Below are positions 1 through 14,603 of a stretch of DNA of 64,000 nucleotides, in pieces; within the stretch, counting starts at the first letter, position 1, and each line of letters begins with the position of its first letter. Both the position numbers and the translations under genes were made by a program. The notes below the pieces were generated by a model, which searched no databases, was not told where the DNA came from, and worked only from the letters and a program-made list of their open reading frames with translations. Origin of the DNA: Sipunculus nudus (lineage: Eukaryota; Annelida; Sipuncula; Golfingiida; Sipunculidae); assembly GCA_026874595.1 (NCBI GenBank), contig CM049307.1, positions 53,424,370-53,488,369 of the forward strand, written 5' to 3'.

Positions 1-475
1 TTATAACACGTTATTGCCCACTCAAAAATGCCGTCAATGATGTTTACTTATCAGCTCTCATTACCCAAGAGGGTTTTTTTATTCCTAAAGGTATCGAATT
101 CACATATGTGTTAAACAAATACGCAACAGTTTATCTGTAAAAAAAGATTGTTGAACCAGCTTTCAAACATGAAATGTAAGGCAGAATAAACGAATGGTAT
201 TTTTAGTATCACGAGTGCACATGCAGGCATATCCCAAGATATAAATATGGGCGTGAAAATTCGCTTTCTGCTCAAATGATATGCTTATAGTGGCTTGATT
301 TGGGCACATTGCGGTGATGGATGCTCGAGTGACTGATATTATCTGGATAACAATGCAAGAATAAGGCAGCTTAATTTGCGAAGTCACCTTCGAACATGAC
401 GGCGATTTAGATGGAAGTGATTGATTCGAACTTGGGAACTTGGGTTTAACCCGAGGGGAAGGGTGCCATACTTAC

Positions 476-573
476 AGCAAAGGTACTTGGAGGCATGGCC
501 GCGATTGAAGTGGTAGTGATTGAGTTGATCTGAGTTTCTGTCAACTTCTGGATGTCAGCAGTGTTGAGACCAC
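476..573 (-). CDS. Mesothelin-like gene, exon 24 (last exon in window)
   Basis: 98 bases, phase 1 to 0, acceptor TGTTTTAG, donor GTAAGT. Residues 1096-1128, [20 protein letters not shown] to AAMPPSTFA. The MPPSTFA ending is a typical family repeat close (I-P-P-x-x-F). I see no further exon in the 475 bases to its left. Confidence 0.82.
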
Positions 574-3500
574 CTAAAACATACCATAAATGGCTGATCT
601 AATTTCACACTGTTTAGTTTACGCAACACTGAATCGCACTCACTAGAGCTGTTTAGGGATAGTTTTGTACAAGAATAATTTCCAAATAATGCACTAGGGT
701 CTTCGGAAATGCATTAGTGCGGTATAGCAACATGTTGAATAAAAACATTTTCAAAGCAAAATGCATGCATGGTAATGTTTGTTTAATGCGCACCTAATGA
801 AATAAAATAGGTAAAAACAGGAAAACATTCCTTTGCTCAATGGAGAATGTTCTTGGATTGTGATGAATTTTTATTTTGAGGTTGGAACGTTCCTTTTAAC
901 TCATGATATATTATTTCATTAAACTGCGTGAAAGATACGAGATTAAACAGAGGGAATTAATCTATGAAAAAAGGAATTGTTGAATAATGTGTAACTTGAC
1001 TCATACACTTCACCAAACTACATGAAACATTACATACAAACATAAGATATACAAAGATTCAGTCTCATTTAATTAACACAGAAGAATTAACTTATATGAA
1101 CTTAAAGTAAAGAAACATGAAGTAACAACTGTTTGAGGTGGTAACCCTAAACGGTATGGGGTAATCTAATATATATATTTCAAGTTACCCCCCGTGGGGG
1201 GGGGGGGGGTTCCATCTAAAAAATCTCTGAAATCGCTACACCGGCCGTCTCAACTATCCCAGAATGGATGAGGTTAGTTTCTAGTAGCCGACCTGGTGAG
1301 AGGGATACAAGTGTGTTTTTGTTTGTTTTCAAGGCTATATAAGAGGAAAGGCCGGTAAGCCATCCTTTAGGAGAAGATTGCAAATTGCCCACCTTTAAAA
1401 TGGGAATGAAAATAACCACAGCAGAACATTGGTATTTCAAATAATCCTGAATGATATTCATAAATAGTTCTAAAGGAATAACCCTGTGCTGGACATTTAT
1501 GAAAAAATCGTATAAAATGAGATGTTTTCTTTTTTCCTTTAAAACACTCGCGGAACCATTCTTGAATCACTTCCAACGCCTGAACTGTAGAGAGTTTGTC
1601 ATTCGTAAGAATGTGCACTGGAAGACAGTATGTTACGCGTACTTCTTCAAACCAAGTTAAAGAGGTTCTGATTAAAATATAAGTAACTCTCTACACTGGT
1701 AAGGTACATATATAATTTTTATCTTATATAAAGAAATGACCCGGCTGCTGTAGTGGTCAAGGGGTAGAGCACAAGACTGAAACTGTTCTTCGGTTCAGTC
1801 ACAGCCGAGGTCGGCCACCATGCACGAAGGGTGAACGCTCTGTAGGTTACGTAATTGCTAAGGCCGTACCCATGCAACAGCCATGTATCAATCTAAAACG
1901 AGGGCGATTTGAGGCGGGGTCTCTATTTTATAAACTAGCCATGGGGATGATTAAACACCCATGTAAAATAACAGGCATAATGTGATATCCACCTGGCAAG
2001 AAGTCGAATCCGGAATAGAATTCTGCATGGAAATAGTTCGGTTAATAATTAGATGAGGCAGAATTACAAATAGAAGCAGCTACCGATCTGGACTTACCGA
2101 TCATTGTTCCAACAGAGAGGATGGTGGCGGAGTCCCAGGTGGCGACGTCACTTCCGTACGCGTTCTTCGCGTGGATAATATATTGCTGCTGCTGTCCTTG
2201 TTCGCAAGATGTCAGTTTTCCGATTGTGCTGGCAGCCGTTCTAAAAACAGACACGGCATAGTGGCGAATGTAAAATTAATGTGACTTTAATGTAACGCAA
2301 CAAATATACATATGACCAGATGTACAAATTCTTTTGCCGGATGTGCATGCATTTATTTATCTACAAAAAAGCTCATTTATATTATATATAAATAGTCTTT
2401 GTATGGACATATTTCATAAGTGAAAAAGTGAACTTAACCCGTCCTCGTTTCTAAACCCTCTATCCACCCTTGATACTTACTGATATGAGGTTGACAGCAT
2501 GTTTGAGATTTGACTGGAGGTTGCCCCGCAAGCAAACTGACCCAAACTAGTGAGCTCCGTGCCGTCAATATTGGCCGGGTTGTTAGCATGAGCATCACCC
2601 AAGTGCTTCAGGAAGCCGTAGATCAGCTGAAAACATGGAGTTAAGAAATCTGTAATTACAGGATCGACACATGCATATATAGTATATATAGTCAAAACGC
2701 CAGGGCAAGTATACGAGTACTGACGGGCAAAAAACTTCCATGCTTTCCTTAAACAGTCAGATCATTGAGCAGGTATCATGTGATTCAACCCAGAAAAAAA
2801 GTACATTTTTTCACGAAAGTCAGATCTTATAATAAGTCAATATAACTAGGAAGTTGAAGGGCAGTCATCAGTAGTATTTCTATTAAACTTGTGTACCCTT
2901 CTGTGCTTTTTTTTACCTGGCTGACTTCGTAACCGGGGTACTGCCCGATGGCGTTGATGGCATTAGTGGTGGACAGAGGCAGCTGACCGATCTGATCTGC
3001 GCTCAGACCCTGGACGATAATACCAGCATCCTGAACGTTTGTGGTCGTCCAGGTATTCGGTGCACCCCATGTCTGAAAATTTACAACATAAAACATTATA
3101 GGTACGTCAATTAAGCTAGGTTTGGTCATCCAGATCGCATGCTATACAGATGCTGACCGTATATCTTACATTAAAGGGGCCCAAACACCTATAAAGTATG
3201 TTGAGTTAACACGAAAAATAGTTTCTTCCCTTTAAAATAAATCTGTACCTGCCAAAACATTGCCTTGAAAGCGTTTGCCTACTCCTGTAAACGAGTGTTG
3301 AAAACAGTGGACCGGGCGCGATGGCAGGTGTCAACATAAACACAGTGCGTGGGGCCGTGTGCAGCGCGAAGCCTTAACACGTGTCAATCAGGAGATGCCC
3401 TGACTGACTTGGCCAAAATATAATACATTTTCCCGCAGGCTGAAACACCCCGTGTTGCCCCTTTTAATCGGACCTACGGTCACGCGACCTTGTTATTGAA

Positions 3501-6500
3501 AACAGACACACGTAGACTGTGTTAACCAACACGCACGGTCATAACAAGATGTTAAACAGTCGTATGGGAGGAAATGAGACTTTGTGTTGGGATGGTTTTC
3601 CTGGGAAACCATTGTATAAAGCACAACTGAACGGATAGTGTGAAAGAATAGGCATAATATTCATCCTGATTATGACCCTTAAAGAATGAATTGCTAATAA
3701 TATGAAGCTTAATATGAATCGGACAGTTCTGTATGTTACTCGATATTCAGAAAGGCATTCTTTTTTTTTCATCAAAAAAGAAGCCAAATAGATTTGAATC
3801 CCACAAAAGAGATTAAGTAAAATAAATTAAATACTCTGTAATGTATAACTAATATAAAAATTACATTTACCAAGCGATATCAAAACGCTGTCATAAATAA
3901 TGTTGGGAGATTGATTACGACTTCTTAAAGTTTAAAATAGGTTTATTCTGTGAAATTTTGCTAACATGGCCACCTATGGGACCAGCCAAAGTGTCATGTT
4001 TGCATTGTGGTCGTGTTAGCTGGAGGGTTTTAGGATGATACATATTAATACATCACGAAAAACGTGATCGTCTTACCGAGATGGTCGTGATCACAGGCGA
4101 GATTTCAGTGTAATTGTTAAGATATTTTTGTATTTTCTCTCTTTAATTATTCTGTCCTTAAAAGTCGAAGTTGACAAAAGTTAAGGAGAATTGCAAGTAG
4201 TAGGTTTTGCCAAACATGCTTCGGCCCCTATAGTTAAGCCCAGTACTGTCTGCCCTCAAAGGCTAGAGCACTTACGGAGCTTCTTGTGGCTATAGCCGCC
4301 AGCTGCTGCTTTTGTTCAGTGCTCCAGCCGTCCTCAGCCCCAAGGGTAGCAGCGCAGTTAAGGAATTCTTGGTCAGCAAGGTCAAGTTCAGCCACGGTAA
4401 GGCTGGTCATCATGGTGCCCATGCTGATGATGTCGTTACATGTCACACTGGCTGAAAAGATAACATAAAGATACGGCAATATGTTATAAGAAATTAATGT
4501 TAATGTTTTCTTCATGGGACTCGAGCTGTAGTTAAAAGAATGATGTTCTATACAACCTTATTATAAAGGCATATTGGCCATATATTGATATATGCGAGAT
4601 ATCAGGACTGAATGTTCATAAAAGGTGCATAATGTAATACTGATTATAGCAACATCATTCGGGGTACAAAGTTAATCTAGGAATCCTATACTGAGGAACC
4701 GTAATATTGAAGTCCAAATGACAAACTAAATAAACATGAAGAATTGTAAAAATAAAATACCAATTTGCATTTTCTGCATAAAAGCATTCATGTACCATTG
4801 GTACAAAAGTAAACAGAACACCTCCAAAAGAATCAGCATCGCTAATGTAGTGGGTTCCCCTCTATTAGTTAGATGCACTCCCCATTAGTTTCATGCAATA
4901 TTGCTTTTAAGGTTCTTTGCATAACAAAACGATGACAAAATGACTAAAACGGCAAATGTCATATTGGCGATCCTTAATGTGGGGTACCCCGCAACCCAAG
5001 TTGTCATCTACTTATTTACCCGATATTCCAGGATTTATTTTTGTACAAGTTCCCCAACTAGAATTTGCATTAACTTATTCGGCCCTTATTCCCATGTTCA
5101 AAATTGCATATGTGACTGCCAATTTTTGAATATGAATGAAACTCCTTCCTGGACCCGGACCATGAGCCGGATCCTCACCAAAATCTAATCATTTCTTTAT
5201 TTGCCAATTCCTCCGGGGGGTGGCCTTGAAAACTTCATGTGATTCTGTTCATGATTACCTTAGTTATGTCGTCAAACAAATACACCCAAGGGAATGAACC
5301 CTCCTGGCGGGTGCATTCATATAATAACGTCCAAACCGCTGAAACCGAATCTTATTCAGACTTACAAGTGCCGGCTCTCTTCTTTCTTCCTCCGGATGAG
5401 CGAGCGTCCCTGAGAGCAGAGGCCATTCTCTGTCCGATTCTGGCGATGCCCTCCTTCCTGCTGGTTTTCTCGGCCTCCGTCAGGTCGTTAGCGTTACCGG
5501 CTTCCTCACGGGCTTTACTAAGGAGCCTCCTCTTCCGGGTCTTATCGGCTACAGACACGCAGCATCGACGCATCTCACCCTACAGTAGGATATACATGTA
5601 TATGCTATATATATATACTTTCATCCATTAAACATCTGTATTATTCACTCGAGGTAAAATACTTACAATGGAACCTGTTTGAAACTCTCTGTCCAGTAAG
5701 ACCGCCTGTCTTTTAAGACCACCCATAAGTGAACCAAAAAACATTCATACAAGATAAAACTGACCTGTCCAATAAGACGAAGTGTGCAGCCCCATGGTGG
5801 CCTTATTAAACAGGTTCACTGTATCTGGGATATATCTAGATGAAGTGTTTATCAGATATCTCGTACGGGTATACGTTAATAAGGATTGAAATGGCAGGAT
5901 CAAATCTTTTTAAGGAAAAGCTATGCCGAATAGAAAAAAGGATGTTCAGCCATCTTAAGTGAAATGATTTTACTGCTAATCGAAATGTTTGTTTGGATAT
6001 TGCATTTGATGAACGTAACATGTGTGGATTATTTTGTATTTGGCTCTTTATCAAATGTTTATGGTAAAACCACGAAAAAATGTGTCCTCAGGAAATACTG
6101 AACACACGAAATTAGGTCCCACATTTTTAATGAGGGTGTGATATTTTGGGTATCTGTAAGTAAAATGCGAAATTAAACAAGAAGCACGCTTATTATACAC
6201 GCATGAATGCACAGACATATCAAAAGAATCATCTCGAAAACGTATATCTATATATTTGATTCATATGTGTACGGTTTCAACTGTTCAATATTTTGAAATT
6301 CAAGGAATTCGCGGTACATGTTCCAACCAATGTTAAGACTTCTTCAGTAAAGATATAACACCGTTTTGTACAAAGCATTGTATTTGGAATCAGGGAAATC
6401 GGAACCATGCATAATGAGGTACCTCAAAATAAGTCTTCATTATTAAACACGGTTAAACCCCTTTTGCATCTCAGCGCCGTCTTGTGTTCATTCAGTGAAA

Positions 6501-9500
6501 CACATAACGTTTCAATAAGGCATTAAAACTGGATAATTTCTTTGTATATTCTTATACACTGGAGTAAATTGCCAACGAGAACACACATGACGTTCCACTG
6601 CGTTGAACTGAAACGTGAATAAAGCTAACGTTTATTCGAAAAGATAGATATCTGACTCTAAATCGTTAAACGTTTGACAACAAGATGGCGCTGAACAGCA
6701 AAAGCGGTAGTAACCGTTAATAACATTAATCTTGTTCTAAGGTACAATATTCCATATAACTGAACTTATAATTTCTCACCTTGGGGATAGCGTCGAGCTC
6801 AGCGTCAGTGGCTTCACGCATCAAGCCAGACAGAGAAGCCAAATCGTCGGCTGTCATTGTTGCGGGATTCCTGATTCGGAAAAAAAACAAGGAAGATCGA
6901 TTTATTGGGACACCAATACAACAGTGAAACGTTAAAGTCTGCAAATAAAACGAGCCACCATTGAAAAAATATTTTCCATTAAAATGAAGCCTTTTTAAAA
7001 AATTCAAGACTCCATCATACTGAGCACACCTAACAGCTTTAAAAAAGCTTAGTTACATAAAATGCCCTCAAATTACAGAGAGCTTCTGGTGTTAATTATG
7101 AGTCTAGAGTTATTCAAGAAAGAACTTCGGCCATACTTATCCATCATGACTTGCACCATGCCAGTTACAAGAACATATCAATGAAATACAGTTACCAAAA
7201 TACGACAGTCATCGGAAAAGAATTAGTGAGATACGACACCTGGTGGTGTTGTACACGAACGGTAGAATTGCTCATATGACGCACGGATGGGCAGCCAACA
7301 TGCACTTTTACTTATGCTAGCATGTATGCGTTAGTGCAGTTAAAAAACGGACGCCTGTGATTCCATTAATACCCATGCGTATGCAGAATGTATGCAGCAA
7401 AATTAGGCCATGCAGGAGTAGAAAAGTCAACGGCAAGAGGAAAACCCTATCACTGACGTCAAACTTAGGAATTTCCCTTTCCGTTACCATGCGTTTGCGT
7501 TTTCGGTCGCTACCTGAGCGATCGAAACGTGTTACATACGCATACGTACGTATATACGCACAAGTATATATTGCACCATTCTGAGAGAATATACTGTGGT
7601 TGCCTTTTTATTCGCGAGGGTTTAAATTTCGTGGTATTCGCGAATGTGAAATTTTCCCGAATATGAAACCCATCAACTTTGATGACCTCTGAAGACAAAC
7701 TTCATCAGCAACCTTATTTGTGCTTGGTTTCGAAATCACCAATGCATTATCCGTACAATAAAACTGTGATACATATCAACTTTGATACAGGTCCTAATTT
7801 AATGATTGAACCAGACACTAGTTAGGTATTGTAGGGTTTTTTTTTTTAAACTTTAAATCAATACAGATCCTGCTATACTTAGATTTTACAAGTTCTAGTG
7901 CAATCGCGAAAATGAAACCCTCTCGAAACGTTCAAAATGAAGAAATCGTGAAATTTCAGTCTCGCAAAAATCCAGCCAACCACAGTTATGGGTACGGTTC
8001 CAAGCTGCATACGCATACTTAACGCAAATACGTACTGCATATACGCAAATATGGAAAACTGCGTTTAGACTGACTTATGCGTTCAAAAGTTGGTAGAGTA
8101 TCCTTTCTAAGCGGATTTTCCCACACTGATTACCCTTGAAAAACAGCTTATATTCCTTACAGTCTGCTAATCCCTAGACTGTACACTTACAGAGATCTCT
8201 TAGTCTTTATCTGCTCGTAGATCTTCTGGCTGACGTCTTGACGGAGATCGCATTTCTCTGAGAGGTCACCAAGTGTGTTCTGGAACACTTTAGCATCGAG
8301 CCTTTCGATGTCGTTCACGTCGATACCACAGGCGACAGAACCGAGGTCACGGACGTCCTCATCAGAAATTGTACCACTTAGCTTAGACTACAAGATAAAA
8401 CGTTCTTTGTATGATTACATGTAGCCAAGCATTCTAGGTCTCTGATAGTGAAACAGTCAAGTTTTTGTCAATTTCCAGTGACTATTATGTATGCCATTGA
8501 AGCAAAACTGAACTGGCACGTGCATTTGACACCCTGAGAGGGGGAAGGTGTGGGAGCGGCCACGGAAAATTGTGAAAATCAACACTTCATATCGAACGTG
8601 TTAAGGATACTTTATATGATATATTGCTTAACACAAGTCCTGAGTATACCACAAATCAGCTGCGGCTATTATTGCCAAAAACTATTTTTTTAAAGTAATT
8701 ATAATCAGCCGGAAAGGTTTTTCCCTCGCCCCTGAGGATGCCTATAGATGGTTCTATGGTGCAATATGATAAGAAACGCCAATTTACGGCCAGCGTGACT
8801 AAAACCTCTAAGGTAATTAAGAGTCTATATGAGGCAGATTCACTTTCACTGATGTACAGTAAGTATCGAAAAAGGGGTCAGCTCCAGTTGGCAAAGGCTG
8901 CAAGTCTACGGGGTTACACTTAAACAAAGAGAATGAAGTGAAAAATACCCACAAATGGGTGTGGATTATGGAAATATTATGAAGTAGAAATAATGCATGC
9001 ATGGCCAGCAGGAGAAAAGCCAACATGAAGCCTTATCATTTGCTGTGCGTGGTATAGACGACCTGATTTTGGGTCCGGTTTCTGCTATAGTTTCATAAAA
9101 AAAATGACTCGCGGGCTTTTTTATCAAATTATAGGTACGTATCTACTAAGATTTGGATGACAAACTCCTGCTAGGATGCTACAAATTTCTTTCAGTGTAC
9201 ATGTATTTAAGTGCGTCAACCTGATTGTATGCGGTCAGCATTGGCCGATTTGACAAACGGGGGTTTTCGGGGTATTAGACTAAGTAATCCACTTACTGTG
9301 CAGTTTTTGAAGAAGTTCCACAGAGCTTTAAGTTGATTGAGGTTAGCATCATGGAATGCCCCTGCAGGGTGGGTGGCGGTCTCTTCCATACGAGCAAAGG
9401 CTTTCAACATGACCCTGCATTTGGCACCAGGAGCCAGGAATTCCAAGTCCTCTTTGCTTCAATTAATACATTTACACCTCAGTTTCACGATGGGGTATTA

Positions 9501-9645
9501 TAACGTGTTAACTTTGTCTCTTACGCTAGCGGTCACTTTCACCAGACCTCTAGTTTATGTAGAGCTGTGATGGTGCCACATTACAACGCTATAAAAAGTA
9601 AAATATACTATCAGTTAATGTTAGAAATCGTTTATTTTATGTACC

Positions 9646-9709
<64 letters not shown>

Positions 9710-12700
9710 CTTTGCAATTTGCATCGCAGATTTACACCAAAATACTGTGTAAATTCAGTCGACTATGGGTATATCTCGCTGAATAGTCAAAGTAATGGCT
9801 GTGTTGTTGAAGAAGTTTAATGCATGTTGTTCGCTGTATTGTGTGTCGTCGTTCTTATATCTCCGACAAAATAAGAGTATTTTATCTGGATAATATGATG
9901 TCTTTGAATTTTAATTCATATATCGTTTGTGGTCGATTATGCAAATGTGCATTCGATTTAATCGATTGTAAAAGAAAACGACCATTAATCTATAATATAG
10001 ATTAACATGCACTAGTATCAAGATTTTCACGCGTCTCTGTCTGAATATTGCATTTGTATGTTGTTGTAAGTATATACATATATAAATATATGTATATATA
10101 TTTAGGGACAGCCAATGATATCGACGCGATATATATAATTTCGCGTCGAAATGTATCAATGCAGCGGTGTATTAGTGCAATTTAAGCAAGTAACATTGTG
10201 TTAAATTTTCGAAATGTTCGAAATTTTAAGTTGCTCGCAGGCAAGAACCCTCTCTTTGTTTCTGTCTCGAATATATATTTCGTAAAGAAACAATCCATTT
10301 GGACCTCTGGAACGGTAGTTAAGGCATCTTGGTTTCAGTAAGAATAGTTTTTCGAGAGTTAAACTTTGGAAAATAAAAACTAGCAGTCTTTAGATTTTGG
10401 CACATTTATGATACATGAAAGCAATGGTGTGCATGAGAGCGAAACGTATGTATTGGTCAGAATGAAATTATTGTCTCGAAAAGCATTTAAAATGCTCTAC
10501 AAATTTCCTTTTATTGCAATTTCTTACTGAGTACATACACATATCTATAATTTTACTGCACTAATGCAGTCTAAGGTAAAGTTTATGACGAGCCTGGAAA
10601 CTGCAGTCACTATTGGTCTGTAACTTAAAAAAAAATGAATCTTGTAATTAATTCTCATATAATTGTCCAGTTGCATGGACGTGGGTAATATCAGTATGTA
10701 ACCTGTCATCAGTATTCTGCTTACCTCATCACCGTGGCGAATTTGGCGAAGATGTGTATGTCACGGTCTTTGATCACAGACGCGAGGTTCCTCTTGTTTT
10801 GTTCCCAGGACAGGACAGTTTTTATCTTGTTGACGGCGCATTTTTTCTGATCGGAAGAATCGAATGTGAAGGTTATATGAATACACATGATCTCTTAAAA
10901 TATATATTACAAAAACTTTTTTTGTATCGGTCCCAATTTTTGCGCGGCAACCTGTTCAAAAACTTATGAGGCCTAGACCCCCCCCCCCCCCCCCCAGTCC
11001 GGGCATCGGGACCTTTTTAATGTTTTCTTATTAATCCTCCTGTATCCGACCCCTCCTCTTTTTTTCCCACAAAATCCTGAACTGCTTTTTGGCCATATGT
11101 CCATATGCGAATTATTCATTCGAATTCTCCACGAATTATAGATTTTAGGATGAAAACTTGGCAAACTAAATCCAGTTTAATTCAAATAAAGTAATCTATC
11201 AGATTATCACATACAATGTATATGGGCATCCTGACGTGATATATAGAAATATTATTCAGTATAGAAGTACTAAACTCGCGGAAGCAATAGCAGAGGACAT
11301 AAATTAATTGAATGTACTTAACTTATTTCAACGTTAGTTTGTTTTTAAGAGAGTAATACAGACCATTGCAGGTTTGTGGTGGATAGATCAACTATCACTT
11401 ATTTCAGCCTAAAAATCTGTGGCAGCGAATTGGGAATGTAAATTGGAACTAGGGAAATCTCATAGTAAAGGGTGGGAATTTTCTAAAAGCTTTTACGATA
11501 TTATTTTTTATTATTAGGAAAATATACACGTTTAAGAGACAAGGTGAAGTAATGTGAACGATTCAGTTATTGAAATCAAAGTTGATAGATTCCCCCCGAG
11601 TGTGATCTGAGATCTTATGAGTTTAGAGTCTTGGAGTTAAGTGTGTATAAAAGGGATCAGCTATTAAATATATTTTGTAATATCCTAATGGGTGTTTTTT
11701 TTGTCATTCCATGCAGCATTTAAACATCCATACCTAAAAGTGTTTCATTGAAAATAGCTTTTATTGTGATATTTTAAGGCAAGAAGCAATATATAAACAT
11801 GTACAAGCAACGTAACAACAACTGTTAGACCCGTTATTGAAACAGAGATTAATCATAGTCGGGATTAACTGCCTTGCGGAAAAAAAACACTGCTTGATTT
11901 ATTTCAGGAAATATAGAACTTACGATTGCATCGCTGAGTTCACACTTTGCAAGCACCTTGAAGACGTTTCTAAGTGTTTTACCCTCTGGCAAGTTCTTGA
12001 TGTCATCACATTCGATGCCGCAAAGCAGAGGGCGCAGCTTCTCCATCTTTTCCTTTGTGTATGCAGCATTTCCGTAGGTGATTGCACCCATGGCGGTCTT
12101 CATCTTGGCAAACAGCACCTTCGCCTGATATATATGAGGTGGAGACGTTAATAAAAGAAAGCCCCCAATTAGCTTGTAGACCTTATGGTTAAAATAAATA
12201 AATGAAATACAGTATATGCAATATGAGCAGCCAACGACAGACATAACCGGGTCAGAACTGAGTGATGATGATGTTCGTCAATTGCTTTGCGAAGATGACT
12301 ATGAGGACCCAAGTTTTGAAGTTATCTAGCTTTGTGTGTCCAGGCCAAACCGGGCAACTGTCCAGGGCTGTCTGAAGATATTCGAGCTAATATTGTACGT
12401 TAATATTAGTAAGACACCTTACAGTAAACACAACAACTGACTAAAAGAGTTTGAAGTATAACGACGCAACAAGACACAACTACAGCTAGGCTAGTATCGT
12501 AAGTACCTGAGAATGACAGGTAAATTTCATATAGGAATTTAATACATGGGCTTTTAGTAAAATGTCTGATACTGATGCGTATTATATGGATCTAACACTT
12601 TAATTGCACTCTCAGTTAACACAGCTGATTAACAAGTACGAGTAGCATGGCAAGCCAAAATAGTACAATGCAAATATTACTTCACTTCTGTGACAGCTAT

Positions 12701-14537
12701 ATCATGGGCCTGAGTAAAATTATTGGCAAGATTTACGTGTTCGGGCTTCAGACGGAGCATGCGCAGATCTTCATTTCCGTTCAGGCTAATACCAGCGTTG
12801 GTGATGAAAGATTCCAATTCTTCCTTTGAGAAGGCTTTCAGACAAGGCAGCATAATGCTCTTGAGACCTGCGTCACCTCCAGTTGCCTGGCGAACCTACA
12901 TAAATAAAGTAATTAAAAGTAAGTAAAAAGAGACGAGGGCAACATAGATGAACTCACTTTATACAGTGTCAATGAAAAGAGCTAGCGAGGAAGGCACAAT
13001 AAGACCCACCCACACATAGACAGGCTATGTGAGTTAGATAAGCAGGTGCATAACACAAATACGCATCAAATACGTTTGGTGCCAAAAAATTATGCCATTT
13101 TCATTTAAAATAAGCTATAAGGGGTAAGGAAAGTAAGAAAGTGGCCAAAATTTGGAACTTTATTAATAGACTTGTCAGCCGTGCAAAATTTGCGTAACTC
13201 GGTAATTGCTGCGCTGCCCATTTTACTTTGCGGGCCCATTTTTATTATGATTTTCAAAGCATGTTTTTCAAAGAGAGACGTGTAACAGAGGTCAACAAGT
13301 ATACCAGTTTCTGAAAGTTCTCTAGATTTTAAATCGCGAAGCCTAAAAACGCTATCTTAAAGATGACTAATGGAGAAGAAAGAACGAAAAAGAATTTCTT
13401 CCCGAAAAGTGGCACAAACATGAATACAAATACATGCAACAGTTTTTCCTTATTAAAGTTACAATAATGAATGAAATAACAGCATTGAAAGAAACGTTAT
13501 TCTCCTTTATTTCGTTATAAGACTATAGGCGTTACTTTTTTAATTGTTTTTTTCCGATGTACTTAGGTTGGTGGTAAGACCAGGCGTTACTATATTGTTA
13601 AGTCCCACAAAGTTGACTCGCATAATATACATACCCGGGTGACGATAGTGCGTTTCGTCGGCTCTTCCAAGTCGTCCCATTTAGCGCACAGATCTGGCAT
13701 GATCTGCTTCAGATTGTTGGGAGCGATTGTGTTGACGTCATCAGAAGTCATGGCGCTTAGAAGACGACCGAGCTTACGCAAACCGAGAACCGTGCCGGGG
13801 ACGACCTGAAAATTCAATTATTTCTGCATAAAAACATGTTTTGATTAAGAAATATTTTCACTCGAACTGTGTTCCTGAATTACACCTAACATACGTAAAC
13901 CGCACATCCACTGCCTCAACTGAGTGGACCAATCATAAAATATGACTCAAAATATCCATGTTGAAGACGGCATCTTGACATCAAATTCAATTTCTTATGT
14001 GAACATTCGCTTTAAAAAAAACCTTTAATCCGGGGTTCTTAAATCATGAAAAATTATGGATGGTTCTGTGTGTGGGTTCTATTTATTCAGAAACATTTTA
14101 AATTTGATTTGTTATTTTGAAGTCATTTTCCAAAACATTTGCATTAATAAACCTTTAAATATTCGTAAACATAAAAATTCCACTATTAAACCGGTTCTTC
14201 ATAGATAGAGCTACATATGACAAAAGAAGGATTTAAGATTAAATATGATGTAAGAAATAGGAAAAGACTAAACGTTATTAACAATCATATCTGAGATATG
14301 AAAAAAATATGTTGTATTTCTTTTAATCTAATCAATTATTTTCTTTAATGATAATGCAAAATTTCCCTTACGTTGTTATGGATTCTCTTGACCTTCTTCA
14401 AGATCTCACGTGCCTGTAACGCAGACAAAAAAAACTGTTCTTAAGATTTTAATACACATTTGATAGAGCGCTCTGTACAGAAATTCGACCAATATACGTC
14501 ATTGTTATACGACAGTATGAAACATGGGAATGATATA

Positions 14538-14603
<66 letters not shown>

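Noticed and set aside
1-475. Searched for a further exon of the mesothelin-like gene
   Set aside because: The 74-residue minus-strand frame here lacks the family pattern and suitable splice sites; the next exon is probably outside the window.
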